Below, piece by piece: positions 16,901 through 25,323 of a stretch of 64,000 nucleotides of DNA (positions are counted from its first letter, which is position 1; each line of letters starts with the position of its first letter). The translations under genes were made by a program, and so were the position numbers. Origin of the DNA: Thermus oshimai DSM 12092 (lineage in GTDB: Bacteria; Deinococcota; Deinococci; Deinococcales; Thermaceae); contig NZ_KB890623.1 of assembly GCF_000373145.1 (NCBI RefSeq), forward strand, positions 33,489 to 97,488, read 5' to 3'. A model generated the notes under the pieces. The model saw only the letters and a list, made by a program, of their open reading frames with translations, made no database searches and was not told where the DNA came from.

Positions 16901-17097
16901 CCCTCGTAGAGCTTCACCTTGATGGGGCAGCCGGTGTTGCACTGGAGGCAGGAGGAGTAGATGGTGTTTTCGGGGAGCTGGACCTCGTAGGCCAGGCCCC
17001 CTTGGGCCGAAGCCTCCTGCAGGGCGAGCCCCAAGGGGCCAAGAAGGGCGCCCGCCCCCGAAAGCTTGAGGAGTTCACGCCGGGAAACCTTTTCCAT
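13912..17097 (-). CDS. Molybdopterin oxidoreductase, tetrathionate/selenate reductase-like catalytic subunit
   Basis: Protein of 1061 aa of the DMSO-reductase family. It has a Tat signal (SRRELLKLSG), a [4Fe-4S] motif C50-x2-C53-x3-C57...C102, and a probable Mo ligand Cys263 in GHTTVCQGSMYF. Length and the CLQCNTGC start resemble TtrA (tetrathionate) and SrdA (selenate) rather than nitrate reductases. It would act at the outer face of the membrane with the Fe-S subunit encoded 9 nt upstream. The true substrate is unknown; the adjacent YedE gene favours a sulfur oxyanion. Confidence 0.82.
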   Translation of the reverse strand: MEKVSRRELLKLSGAGALLGPLGLALQEASAQGGLAYEVQLPENTIYSSCLQCNTGCPIKVKLYEGVAAKMDGNPLSPWTFRPHLPLNTDLETLAKVDGALCPKGQAGIQTAYDPYRVRRVLKRAGPRGSGKWVEIPFEQAVREIVEGGQLFKEIGDERHYPGLKEVWALRDPQVMKAMGDAVKAIWAEKDPAKKKALVEKFKEDFREHLHTLIHPDHPDLGPKNNQVVFAWGRLKAGRSEFIRWFFGQGLGTVNLHGHTTVCQGSMYFTGKAMSEQPTFDASGKLSWSGGAKFYWQADLSKARFVVFVGANVFEGNYGPPLRVGWITERAAKGELEYAIVDPRGQKGIKGASRWIAPKPGHDAAIALGVIRLLLEWDKIDRRFLSAANKAAAKAIGESTWSNAAWLVKMKDGQPERLLRASDLGLPKPKAKVGDKEVELDAPVVLAQGRPLAFNPNDETQAAFGELFVDTRLEGIPVKSALQLLKEEAFKHQVKTWAALAGVREEDIRFLAEKFAQYGKKAVVDVHRGASQHTNGFYNVFAWFAVNVLVGNLDHQGGFVQASTYDITGGKAGGPFALSKLHPKPLSPFGISLIRHEVKYEDTTLFQGYPAKRPWYPHASDVYQEILPSAAQGYPYPVKILFHYMGSPAYALPGGHEQIRAMLDPDQIPLIVAFDIVVGDSYLFADYIIPDLSYLERWEFHGSHPSIIWKVQPVRQPAIPPIPEEVEVFGQRMPISLESFLLALAERLGVPGFGEKGFANGMPFTHMDHFYLKLAANLAFGEKADGSEALPEADERELQVFRKARRHLPPSVFDENRWREAVGDEGLFRRVVYLLNRGGRFQEFAKAYAQNDLVANRYGKQVNLFLEKQLLSKNAMTGKPYGPLPTYLPPYRDVLGNPLADPGYGLTLLTHRDILQTKSRTVSNYWLLSIKPENALLVSAEDAQRLGLKDGQKVRVVSATNPKGEWDLGPFGKKPMVGKVKVVQGMRPGCVSFALGWGHWAYGATDIVVNGQVLKGDPRRAQGVHANAAMRLDPYLKDMALTDTVGGSVVFYETKVNLIPV

Positions 17098-17106
17098 GGC
17101 TACCTC

Positions 17107-17937
17107 CTACACCAGGTAGTACACCCGGGGCTTGGTGCCCGCTTCCTCCTTAAGCCGGATGGCGTTGGGGGACTTGGCCAGGTGGTGGACCAAGGAGGCG
17201 GGGTCCTCCAGGTCCCCGAAGAAGGTGGCGCGCCCGATGCAGGTGGTGACGCACTGGGGAAGGAGGCCCTGGGAGATCCGGTGCAGGCAGAAGTGGCATT
17301 TGCGCACCTTGTCCATGGGGCCGGCCTCGTCCTCCCGGGCCACCTTCTTGCCCCACTCGTAGACGGGAAGGGTTTCGTAGGGCATCTCCCCCTGGCCCGG
17401 GGTCCTTTCCGTCCAGTAGGCGCCATCGTCCTTGTGGCGGGCGCCATAGGGGCAAGGGGGGATGCACTTTTCGCACCCCACGCAGAGCTCGTAGTCGATC
17501 TCCACGATGCCGTCTTCCCGCTTCCAGGTGGCGTCGTAGGGGCAGGCGGGCACGCAGGGGGGGTCGTCGCACTGCATGCAGGGACGGGGGACGAAGCGGT
17601 AGGTGACGTTGGGGTAGGTTCCCACCTCCTCCTCCGTCACCGGCCGGTAGACCACGCCCGGGGGAAGGCGGTTTTCCGCCATGCAGCTCACGGTGCAGGC
17701 GTGGCAGCCCACGCACTTCCTGAGGTCGATCACCATGCCCCAGCGGCGCTTGGGGTTTTTAAGCGCCCGCTCCAGGTCCTCCTGCATGCGCAGGAGGACG
17801 TCCTTGTCCTCCCCCGTGGGGGGCGGGGTTTGGGGCAGGGCCTGGGCCAGGCCCGGGGCCACCATGGAGGCGAAGACGGCGCTGGCGAACTTGGAGAGGA
17901 AGCGCCGCCGTTCCTCCGGATTCAGGGGTTGTTCCAT
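17107..17937 (-). CDS. Iron-sulfur electron-transfer subunit (TtrB/PsrB-like)
   Basis: Protein of 276 aa with a Tat-like signal ([17 protein letters not shown]) and cysteine sets for four [4Fe-4S] clusters: [37 protein letters not shown], and CHFCLH with CVTTC. It relays electrons between the membrane partner and the molybdoenzyme. It is the first gene of the minus-strand operon, with a strong ribosome-binding site (AAAGGAGGTGGGCG). It diverges from the regulatory genes starting at 18076. Confidence 0.88.
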   Translation of the reverse strand: MEQPLNPEERRRFLSKFASAVFASMVAPGLAQALPQTPPPTGEDKDVLLRMQEDLERALKNPKRRWGMVIDLRKCVGCHACTVSCMAENRLPPGVVYRPVTEEEVGTYPNVTYRFVPRPCMQCDDPPCVPACPYDATWKREDGIVEIDYELCVGCEKCIPPCPYGARHKDDGAYWTERTPGQGEMPYETLPVYEWGKKVAREDEAGPMDKVRKCHFCLHRISQGLLPQCVTTCIGRATFFGDLEDPASLVHHLAKSPNAIRLKEEAGTKPRVYYLV

Positions 17938-18009
17938 CGCCCACCTCCTTTCGCCTTCAGGCTAGGCTTGGGCCTAAGGGGGCGGTAGCGGGCGGTCTTT
18001 GGACGGGCT

Positions 18010-18029
18010 TGTCCGGGAGAAGGCGGACA
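18010..18029. promoter_or_regulatory. Candidate operator in the divergent regulatory region
   Basis: The 138-bp divergent region contains the inverted repeat TGTCCG-N8-CGGACA. A further GGAC...GTCC pair overlaps its left arm. A TATACC box (18044-18049) could be the -10 of the PhnD-like gene. The response regulator at 20594 is the obvious candidate to bind here. This is inference from position and symmetry. Confidence 0.45.
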
Positions 18030-18075
18030 GGGGCGAGGACATTTATACCCCTTAGCCTCTTCTAGGCTGGGGTTG

Positions 18076-18912
18076 ATGCGGGGGCTTGGGGTCTTGGCGC
18101 TTCTTCTTGCGGCCTGCGCCCGCCCGCCGGAGGTGGCGCTGGCCCCGCCCTACGCCCCCGAGGCCCCCACGGGGACGGTCCGGGTGGTGGTGGCGGGGAT
18201 GCGCTCCCCCAAGGAGGCCAAACCCTACCGGGCCCTCTTCCAGGGCCTGGGGGAGTGGCTCGGGGTGCGGGTGGAGGTCTTCGGCCGCCGCACTTATGGG
18301 GAGGTCCTCGAGGCCCTGCGCCAAGGCCGGGCCCATCTGGGCTTCCTCTGCACCCTGGCCGCGGGGCTCGGGGCGGAGGAGGGGGTTTTGGAGGTGCTCC
18401 TGGCCGGGGAGACGTTCGTGCCCTACCAGAGCCTGGTGGTGGTGCGGGCCTCCTCCCCTTACCGCACCCTGGCGGATCTGAAGGGCCTCCCCTTTGCCTT
18501 CACCGACCCCCTTTCCAACACCGGCCACGCCTGGCCTAAGCTGGCCGCCCGGGGTCTCGGGGAGGGGTTCTTCGCCCAGGCCTTCTTCGCTTACCACCAC
18601 GACCGGGCCCTCTTGGCCGTGCTCCAAGGCCTGGCGGAGGGGGCGGCGGTGGACCGGGTGGTGTATGAAACCCTGGGCCTCTCTGGGCTGCGGGTGGTTT
18701 GGCGGGGGCCCACCGACCCCCCGCCCCCCATCGTGGCCCGCAAGGGGCTGGACCCTGGCCTTAAAGACCGCCTCTTAAAGGGTCTTCTCGCCTACGCCGG
18801 CACCCCGGAGGGGCAGCGGGTTTTGCGGACGCTGGGCCTTAAGGGGTTCCGGCCCGCAGAGGCTTGGGACTACGTGCGGGTGTACCGCCGGGCGGAGGAG
18901 GTGTTGCCGTGA
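18076..18912 (+). CDS. PhnD-like periplasmic binding lipoprotein (ligand sensor)
   Basis: Protein of 278 aa with a lipoprotein signal (lipobox LLAAC, cysteine near residue 14) and a phosphonate/oxyanion-binding PhnD fold (GTVRVVVAGM, LKGLPFAFTDPLSNTG, AAVDRVVYE). Its TGA overlaps the GTG of the histidine kinase, and it diverges from the molybdoenzyme operon. In TtrS tetrathionate sensors a PhnD-like module is fused to the kinase; here it is a separate lipoprotein. I infer that it binds the respiratory substrate and signals to the kinase. Confidence 0.82.
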   Translation: MRGLGVLALLLAACARPPEVALAPPYAPEAPTGTVRVVVAGMRSPKEAKPYRALFQGLGEWLGVRVEVFGRRTYGEVLEALRQGRAHLGFLCTLAAGLGAEEGVLEVLLAGETFVPYQSLVVVRASSPYRTLADLKGLPFAFTDPLSNTGHAWPKLAARGLGEGFFAQAFFAYHHDRALLAVLQGLAEGAAVDRVVYETLGLSGLRVVWRGPTDPPPPIVARKGLDPGLKDRLLKGLLAYAGTPEGQRVLRTLGLKGFRPAEAWDYVRVYRRAEEVLP

Positions 18913-20597
18913 GGTGGGGGCTCGTCCACCAGCTCTTCGCCACCCTGCTCCTCTCGGCCCTGGTCACAGGGGGGGTGCTCATCCTGGGCGGGGCCACCTT
19001 CCTTTGGGCGGAGGGGGAGAAGGCCCTTTGGCAGCGGGCTCGAGGCGCGGCCCAAGACCTGGCCGCCCTCCTTGCGGACGACCTCCTCCTGGGGGACCGC
19101 TTTTCCGCCTGGGAGCGGCTCCGCGCCGCCCAGGCCCGCGATCCAGACCTGGCCTACGCCTACGTGCTGGACCCGGAGGGCTGGGTCCTGGTGCACACCC
19201 TGGAGGGGGGGGTGCCCGAGGCCCTTCGGGCCCTGGGGGGGGAGAGGACGCTGAGCCTAGAGGGCCAGACCGTCTACCAGACCGAGGCGGAGATCTTTGG
19301 GGGGCAGATCGGTCGGCTCCGCCTGGGGTTCTACCAGGCCCCTCTCTGGGCGGAGGTGGGCCAGGTGGCGCGCACAGGGCTTTTCGGTCTTCTCTGGGCC
19401 GTGGGCCTGGGGGGCGGGCTCGGGTACTTCCTCCTTCTCAGGCACCTGGAGCCTCTGAGGGCCATGACCGAACGGGTGGCCCGGGTGGGCCAGGGGGAGG
19501 CCCCGGTCTTCCCCGAGCCCAAGAACGAGCTTGGGCTTTTGGGCCGGGCCCTGAACGAGATGGGCCAGGCGGTGGCCCAGCAAAGGCGCCAGCTCCTCCT
19601 CCTAAACCGCCTCCTGGCCGAGGCCCACGCCCTAAGGCTGGAGGAGCTGGCCGAGCGGGTCCTTTCCCTCCTCACGCGGGAGCTGGGCTTTTTGTGCGGG
19701 GACCTCTGGGTGGAGGGCCGGGTGGTCCACTGCCGGGCCTGCCAGCGCCTCTGCCCCCTGGGGGCGGTGGGCCCCCTGGCCGAGGAGGCCCTCCGCCGGG
19801 GCCAGGTGGTGGTGGCCCCCGGGGGGGTGGCGGTGCCGGTGCCGCCCAGGGGGGCCCTGGTCCTCCACGGCGCCCCCCAGGTGGAGGAGGCCTGGCTGAG
19901 GGAGTTTCTGGGGGCCCTTTCCCTGCCCCTGGCCTCGGCTCTGGAAAACGCCCGGCTCTACGGCCTCCTGGAGGAAAAGGAGCGCCAGCGGGCCCGGCTC
20001 ATGAGCGCCTGGCTGGCCGCCCAGGAGGAGGAGCGGGGGCGGCTGGCCCGGGAGCTCCACGACGAGATCGGCCAGGCCCTCACCGGCCTCCTTCTGGGGT
20101 TGGAAAGCCTTCCCGGGTCCGAGCCCCTAAAGGAGCTGGTCCGGCGCACCCTGGCCGAGGTGCGCCGCCTGGCCTGGGACCTAAGGCCAAGCGTCCTGGA
20201 CCACCTGGGCCTCAAGGCGGCCCTGGAGCGCTACGTGCGGGAGTTTTCCGAGCGCACGGGGATCCGGGTGGACCTTTCCTTCCACCTCCTCCACCCCCTG
20301 CCCCGGGAGTGGGAGACCGTCATCTACCGGGTGGTCCAGGAGGCCCTGACCAACGTGGCCCGGCACGCGGAGAGCCCCTGGGCGGCGGTGGGGGTTTTGG
20401 AGGCGGAGGGGGAGGTGCGGGTCTTCGTGGAGGATGGGGGCCGGGGCTTCGTGCCCGAGGCGGTGGAGGCGGGCCGGCAGGGGCTTTTGGGCATGCGGGA
20501 GCGGGTGGAGCTGGTGGGGGGCCGGTTCCTGCTGGAAAGCGCCCCCGGCCGGGGCACCTGGATCCAGATCCGCCTGCCCCTGGAGGTGAAGGCGTGA
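18909..20597 (+). CDS. Sensor histidine kinase, NarX/NreB type with a cysteine cluster
   Basis: Protein of 562 aa: two membrane helices flank an extracytoplasmic domain (about 30-155), followed by HAMP, a GAF-like domain, a HisKA_3 box (RGRLARELHDEIGQALTG, His384) and an ATPase domain (QEALTNVARHA, EDGGRGF). The cytoplasmic GAF-like region holds C263-x11-C275-x2-C278-x3-C282, a possible Fe-S or metal site. It pairs with the response regulator by GTGA overlap. It probably senses substrate through the PhnD-like partner and redox state through the cysteines. Confidence 0.87.
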   Translation: MRWGLVHQLFATLLLSALVTGGVLILGGATFLWAEGEKALWQRARGAAQDLAALLADDLLLGDRFSAWERLRAAQARDPDLAYAYVLDPEGWVLVHTLEGGVPEALRALGGERTLSLEGQTVYQTEAEIFGGQIGRLRLGFYQAPLWAEVGQVARTGLFGLLWAVGLGGGLGYFLLLRHLEPLRAMTERVARVGQGEAPVFPEPKNELGLLGRALNEMGQAVAQQRRQLLLLNRLLAEAHALRLEELAERVLSLLTRELGFLCGDLWVEGRVVHCRACQRLCPLGAVGPLAEEALRRGQVVVAPGGVAVPVPPRGALVLHGAPQVEEAWLREFLGALSLPLASALENARLYGLLEEKERQRARLMSAWLAAQEEERGRLARELHDEIGQALTGLLLGLESLPGSEPLKELVRRTLAEVRRLAWDLRPSVLDHLGLKAALERYVREFSERTGIRVDLSFHLLHPLPREWETVIYRVVQEALTNVARHAESPWAAVGVLEAEGEVRVFVEDGGRGFVPEAVEAGRQGLLGMRERVELVGGRFLLESAPGRGTWIQIRLPLEVKA

Positions 20598-21217
20598 TCC
20601 GGGTGGTGCTGGTGGAGGACCACGCCCTGGTGCGCACGGGGCTTAAGCACCTCCTGGAGGCCCGGGGGGTGAGGGTGGTGGGGGAGGCGGGGAGCGGCCT
20701 CGAGGCCCTGGGCCTTCTGGAGGGCCTGGAGGCCGACGTGGCCATCCTGGACGTTGCCCTGCCGGACATGAACGGGATAGAGCTGGCCCAGCGCCTAAGG
20801 GCCCGTTTCCCCCACCTCAGGCTTCTCGCCCTTTCCATGCACGAGGACCTGGAGTACGTGCGGGGCTTCCTCCAGGCGGGGGGGCAGGGGTACGTGAGCA
20901 AGGGGGCGGTGGACCACGAGCTTCTGGATGCCCTCCTCACCGTGGCCCGGGGGGGGCGCTACCTCAACCCCGCCCTGGCCATGCGCCTGGCGGTGGAGCT
21001 GGTCCAGAAGGAGGGGGAGGAGGCCCCCCTCTCCCCCCGGGAGGAGGAGGTCCTCCGCCTTTTGGCCCAGGGCCTTTCCCACAAGGAGGTGGCCGAACGC
21101 CTGGGGATTTCCGAAAAGACCGTGGCCACCTACCGGGAGCGGGGCATGGAGAAGCTGGGCCTGAAAAGCCGGGGCGAGCTCCTCCGCTACGCCGCCCGCA
21201 AGGGCTGGCTCGGCTAA
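20594..21217 (+). CDS. NarL/FixJ-type response regulator
   Basis: Protein of 207 aa with a receiver domain (VEDHALVRTG with acidic pocket, phospho-acceptor Asp in AILDVALPDMNG, conserved Lys in GYVSKGA) and a C-terminal LuxR-type helix-turn-helix (LSPREEEVLRLLAQGLSHKEVA). The GTG at 20594 overlaps the kinase stop. It is the likely activator of the divergent molybdoenzyme operon. Confidence 0.9.
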   Translation: MIRVVLVEDHALVRTGLKHLLEARGVRVVGEAGSGLEALGLLEGLEADVAILDVALPDMNGIELAQRLRARFPHLRLLALSMHEDLEYVRGFLQAGGQGYVSKGAVDHELLDALLTVARGGRYLNPALAMRLAVELVQKEGEEAPLSPREEEVLRLLAQGLSHKEVAERLGISEKTVATYRERGMEKLGLKSRGELLRYAARKGWLG

Positions 21218-21227
21218 GCCCCCCGCT

Positions 21228-22481
21228 TTAGGGCAGGCCCAGCTCCTTCAGGTAGGCCAGGATGGCCCTGGCGGTCCGGCCCTCCCGCTCCGTGAGGAGG
21301 TCCAGGTGGGTGAGGCCGGGGAGGATCTCGGCCCGGACGGGGGTCCTGGGGAAGAGCTCGTCCAGGCGGAACCCCTCTTCCCGGGGCAAAAGCCCCCGGC
21401 CCGCCCCCAGGCCCAGGATGGGGTAGGGGAGGGGCCGGGGCCCAAGCCCCGGCAGCACGTGGGGGTAGCCCCCCAGCTCCAGGAGGAGGCGCAAGGGGAA
21501 GTACCACTCGGAAAAGCCGGTCTCTTCCCGGGCAAAGGCCCGCAGGAAGGCCCGGGGGTCGGTGGCCTCCCCGGTGTCCTGCCAGCGGACCGCCCCGCCC
21601 CTGGGCCCCCGCACGGTGCGCACCAGCCGCCCCTGGAGGAGCCCGAGGAGGCTAAACCCTTCCCGGGCCCAGGCCCGGCCCGCGCTCACCGCGAAAAGGG
21701 GGAAGAGGCTATAGTCGTCGTCCACCCGAAGGAGGGCCCGGGCCTCCCGGGTGGCCCGGTGGGGGCCGAGGGGCACCGCTTCCTCCGGCCTTTGGGCGGC
21801 CAAAAAGGCCTCCGCCTCCGCCAGGGCCAGGGCCTTTGGCCCCAGGAAGGGCAGCCGGAAAACGGGGTCGGCCCTGCCCGCGAGGAGGTCGGAAAGCCCG
21901 GGCAGGGCACCGAAGGGGGTCCTCGTCCCCCGTTCCAGGGCCTCCCTGGTGAGGGTTGGGGGGTTTAGGGTGCCGTCCAGAAGGACGAGGCCCTTTAGCT
22001 TTTCCCCGTGCTGGAGGGCGTACAGGGCGGCCAGGGCCGCCCCCAGGGAGTGGCCCAAAAGGACCACCGGCCCCCGCCTCCCTGCCTCCTCCACCGCCCG
22101 GTCCAGGTCCTCTAGGTGCACCCGGAGGCCAAAGGCCCGCAAGGGGCTGAGGTCGGGCTCCGCCAGGGTTTCGTAGTAGGCCAGGGGGTCTTCCCGGCGG
22201 AAGCCCCGGCGGTCCTCGAGGCCGTTGGCCCGCCGTTCCCAGGCCCAGACCTCCGCCCAGGGGGCAAGGGCCCGGAGCCTTTCCGCCAGGAGGGCGAAGT
22301 TGGTGCTCCCCCCGAGGAGGCCCGGCACGAAGAGGAGCACCGCCTTGGGGGCCTCCGCCTCGTACACCAGGGCGTAGCTTCGGTCTAGAGGGCCCCAGCC
22401 GGTCTCCGCCCCGGGGAGGGCCCGGTAGACCTGGGCCAGGCCCAACCCCAGGCCCAGAAGGAGGGCGAGAAACCTCCGCAT
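21228..22481 (-). CDS. Secreted alpha/beta hydrolase
   Basis: Protein of 417 aa with a cleavable signal peptide (MRRFLALLLGLGLGLAQ) and an alpha/beta-hydrolase fold. The nucleophile elbow is GHSLGAA, preceded by VLLFVPGLLGGSTNFALL. A late GLTHLDLL supplies a probable catalytic histidine. The substrate is unknown; an esterase or lipase is most likely. It is single-gene, convergent with the response regulator and 33 bp beyond ruvC. Confidence 0.8.
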   Translation of the reverse strand: MRRFLALLLGLGLGLAQVYRALPGAETGWGPLDRSYALVYEAEAPKAVLLFVPGLLGGSTNFALLAERLRALAPWAEVWAWERRANGLEDRRGFRREDPLAYYETLAEPDLSPLRAFGLRVHLEDLDRAVEEAGRRGPVVLLGHSLGAALAALYALQHGEKLKGLVLLDGTLNPPTLTREALERGTRTPFGALPGLSDLLAGRADPVFRLPFLGPKALALAEAEAFLAAQRPEEAVPLGPHRATREARALLRVDDDYSLFPLFAVSAGRAWAREGFSLLGLLQGRLVRTVRGPRGGAVRWQDTGEATDPRAFLRAFAREETGFSEWYFPLRLLLELGGYPHVLPGLGPRPLPYPILGLGAGRGLLPREEGFRLDELFPRTPVRAEILPGLTHLDLLTEREGRTARAILAYLKELGLP

Positions 22482-22514
22482 AGGCCCAGTATGGGTGGGC
22501 GTTAGGGGTTTTGG

Positions 22515-23018
22515 CTACAGGGGCTTGGCCGCGGAGAGCCGGGCGTAAAAGGCGTGGGTCAGGGCGATGGCCAGGGCGTCCGCCAGGTGGCTCGGCTTGG
22601 GGGCCTCCTTAAGGCCCAGCGCCCCCCGCACCGCCAAGGCCACGGCCTCCTTGGGGGCGTGGCCGTGCCCCACCAGGGCCTGCTTCACCTGCATGGGGCC
22701 GTAGGCGAAGACCGGCACCCCCCTCTGGTGGGCCGCCACCAGCACCGCCCCCAGGGCCCAGCCCACCTTGTAGGCCAGCTCGTTCTGCCGGTAGAAGTAC
22801 TGCTCCTCCACCGCCAGGGCCTCGGGGGCGTGGGCCTCGAGGGCCGCCCGCACCCTTTCGTAGATCCGGCCCACCCGGTTTGCGGCCCCTTCCTTGCTGG
22901 AGGTCTCCACCACCTCCCCGTGGAGGAGGAAGGCCTTGAGGGCCCCCCGCCCCCCCTCCACCCGGATCACCCCTAGGCCCAGGTGGGTGATGCCGGGGTC
23001 CACCCCTAGGACCACCAT
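22515..23018 (-). CDS. ruvC: Holliday junction resolvase RuvC
   Basis: Protein of 167 aa that cleaves Holliday junctions. The catalytic acidic residues lie in GVDPGITHLGLG (first Asp), AVEEQYFYRQNELAYKVG and the C-terminal HLADALAIAL. The start is the ATG at 23018, which gives the family's usual length; longer upstream frames lie inside ftsZ. It is the last gene of the division cluster, 4 nt after ftsZ. Confidence 0.94.
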   Translation of the reverse strand: MVVLGVDPGITHLGLGVIRVEGGRGALKAFLLHGEVVETSSKEGAANRVGRIYERVRAALEAHAPEALAVEEQYFYRQNELAYKVGWALGAVLVAAHQRGVPVFAYGPMQVKQALVGHGHAPKEAVALAVRGALGLKEAPKPSHLADALAIALTHAFYARLSAAKPL

Positions 23019-23022
23019 CCTG

Positions 23023-24081
23023 CTAGTTCCCGCGCTTTGGAGGGTAGTCCCCGTCCCCGTAGCGCAGGAAGGCGGGGATCTCGTAGTTGTAGGGGTCCAC
23101 GTGGCCCATGCCGAGGTCAATGGGGCGGGCGGGCCGGGGCACCACGGTGCTCTCCCCGAACCCCGCGGCGATGAGGATCACCCGGAGCTCGTCCTGGGCC
23201 CGTTCGTCGTAGGTGACCCCGTAGAGGATGTCCACCTCCTCGTGGCCGGTGGCCTCGCGGATCCTCTCCACCACCTCCGCGGCCTCCATGAGGGAGAGGT
23301 CCTCCGAGCCCACCACGTTGAGGAGAAGCCGCCTTGCCCCCTCTATGGAGCGCTCCAGGAGGGGGCTTTGGGTGGCGGAGCGGGCGGCCTCCTCCACCCG
23401 CGCCTCCCCCCGGCCCGCCCCAATGCCCATGAGGACCTGGCCCGCCCCCTCCAGGAGGGCCTTCACGTCGGCGAAGTCCACGTTGATGAGGCCGGGGAGG
23501 TTGATGACGTCCGTGATCCCCTTCACCCCGTGGTAGAGGACCCGGTCGGCGATGAGGAAGGCGTCTTTCAGGGTCATCTTCTTGTCCACCGCGGAGAGGA
23601 GGCGGTCGTTCTGGACCACCACCATGGCGTCCACCCGCTCCCTCAGGCGCTTGATGCCCTCCTCCGCGGCCCGCATGCGCTTCGGACCTTCAAAGCTAAA
23701 GGGGCGGGTGACCACGGCCACCGCCAGGGCCCCCTGCCGCTTGGCGATCTCCGCCACCACGGGGGCGCTTCCCGTGCCCGTGCCGCCCCCCATCCCCGCG
23801 GTGATGAAGACCAGGTCCGCCCCCTCCAGGGCCTCGGCGATGAGGTCTTCCGTTTCCAACGCCGCCTTCTCCCCCACCTCCGGGTTGGCCCCCGCCCCCA
23901 GGCCCCGGGTGAGCCGCTCCCCCAGCTGGATGCGCACGTCCGCCAGGCTCTTCGCCAGGACCTGGGCGTCGGTGTTGGCGGCGATGAACTCCACCCCCGA
24001 AAGCCCCGCCTCGATCATGCGGTTCACCGCGTTGTTCCCCGCACCCCCCAGGCCGATGACCTTGATCCGTGCTCCTTCCAT
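23023..24081 (-). CDS. ftsZ: Cell division protein FtsZ
   Basis: Tubulin-like GTPase of 352 aa that forms the Z ring. It has the GGAGNNAV N-terminal loop and the tubulin signature [10 protein letters not shown]. The C-terminal tail ends in [18 protein letters not shown], containing the conserved peptide that docks on FtsA. It follows ftsA by 9 nt. Confidence 0.97.
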   Translation of the reverse strand: MEGARIKVIGLGGAGNNAVNRMIEAGLSGVEFIAANTDAQVLAKSLADVRIQLGERLTRGLGAGANPEVGEKAALETEDLIAEALEGADLVFITAGMGGGTGTGSAPVVAEIAKRQGALAVAVVTRPFSFEGPKRMRAAEEGIKRLRERVDAMVVVQNDRLLSAVDKKMTLKDAFLIADRVLYHGVKGITDVINLPGLINVDFADVKALLEGAGQVLMGIGAGRGEARVEEAARSATQSPLLERSIEGARRLLLNVVGSEDLSLMEAAEVVERIREATGHEEVDILYGVTYDERAQDELRVILIAAGFGESTVVPRPARPIDLGMGHVDPYNYEIPAFLRYGDGDYPPKRGN

Positions 24082-24090
24082 ACCCTCCCC

Positions 24091-25323
24091 CTAGAATAGA
24101 TTGCTTAAAAAATCTTTAATCTTAGCCAGAAATCCCTGCCCCTTCGGCCCCTCTTCGCTCCTCTTGGTCACCCTCCTTTCCGGGGTGCGCACGGGCAGGG
24201 TGGCCCCGTAGCGCACCAGCCCCACCGCGGCCGCGTGGGCCGGGGAGGCCACCACGTCCGTGAGGCCGGAAACCCCTTGGGGCTTGCCGATCCGCACCGG
24301 CAGGTTGTACTGCTGGCGGGCCAGGAGGTCCACCCCCCGCATGAGGGTGCTCCCCCCGGTGAGGACCACCCGGTTCACCCGGATCTCCAGGGGTCCCAGG
24401 GCCTCGTCCACGCTCTGGCGGGCCAGGTGGAGGATCTCCCGCAGGCGGGGGCGGATGATGCGGGCCAGCTCGGGAGCGGGCACCTCTCCCAGGGTGCCCC
24501 CTTCCTGGTTGATCTCCAGGACCAGCTCCGGGTCGGCGAGCTCGGGGAGGGCGGCCCCGTACTTCCGCTTCACCCTTTCGGCCTCCTCAAAGGGGATTTT
24601 GAGGAGCTGGGCGATGTCGTTCGTCACGTGCTCCCCCCCAAGGGGCAGGACGGCGGTATGGGCCAGGCGGCCGTTTTTGAACACCGCCACGTCCGTGGTG
24701 CCGCCCCCGATGTCCAGGAGGAGGACGGTCATGTTCTCCTCCTCGGGGAGGAGGACCCCCAGGCCGCTGGCCAGGGCCTGGACCACGAAGGCCTCCACCT
24801 CCAGCCCTGCCCCCTCCACCGCCCGGCGCAGGTTGGCCAGGGGGCCGCGCCCTGCGGCCACCAGGTGCACGTCCACCTCGAGGCGCACCCCCGCCATGCC
24901 CACGGGGTCGCGGATCCCCTCCTGCCCGTCCACCCGGTACTCCAGGGGCAGGGCGTGGAGGAGCTCCATCTCCCCGTCCAGGGGGTAGGCCTTGGCCTGC
25001 TCAATGGCCCGCTCCACGTCCGCTTCGGCGATGGTGTGCCCCCGGCGGATGGCCGCCAGGCCGTGGCTGGTGACCCCTTTCAGGTGGGGGCCGCCCACCC
25101 CCACCACCACCCGCTCCACCTTGATGCCCGCCACCCTTTCCGCCTGGAAAAGGCTTTGCCGGATGGCCTCGGTGGTCCGTTCCAGGTTGACCACCACCCC
25201 CCGCTTGAGCCCCTGGGAGGGGACGGTGCTCTCGCCGATGATGTCCAAAACCCCATCGGGGGCGAGTTCCCCGATGACGGTGGTCACTTTGCTGGTCCCT
25301 ACGTCCAATCCGGCGATGATCAT
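24091..25323 (-). CDS. ftsA: Cell division protein FtsA
   Basis: Actin-like ATPase of 410 aa that tethers FtsZ to the membrane. It has the phosphate-1 motif [16 protein letters not shown], the phosphate-2 motif [14 protein letters not shown], and a C-terminal amphipathic helix ([10 protein letters not shown]). The ATG at 25323 overlaps the ftsQ stop (ATGA). Confidence 0.96.
   Translation of the reverse strand: MIIAGLDVGTSKVTTVIGELAPDGVLDIIGESTVPSQGLKRGVVVNLERTTEAIRQSLFQAERVAGIKVERVVVGVGGPHLKGVTSHGLAAIRRGHTIAEADVERAIEQAKAYPLDGEMELLHALPLEYRVDGQEGIRDPVGMAGVRLEVDVHLVAAGRGPLANLRRAVEGAGLEVEAFVVQALASGLGVLLPEEENMTVLLLDIGGGTTDVAVFKNGRLAHTAVLPLGGEHVTNDIAQLLKIPFEEAERVKRKYGAALPELADPELVLEINQEGGTLGEVPAPELARIIRPRLREILHLARQSVDEALGPLEIRVNRVVLTGGSTLMRGVDLLARQQYNLPVRIGKPQGVSGLTDVVASPAHAAAVGLVRYGATLPVRTPERRVTKRSEEGPKGQGFLAKIKDFLSNLF

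Noticed and set aside
18914..21217. Single 767-codon frame spanning the histidine kinase and response regulator
   Set aside because: Only the last 207 codons are protein-like; the first part is an off-frame Gly/Pro/Arg-rich reading of the kinase gene.
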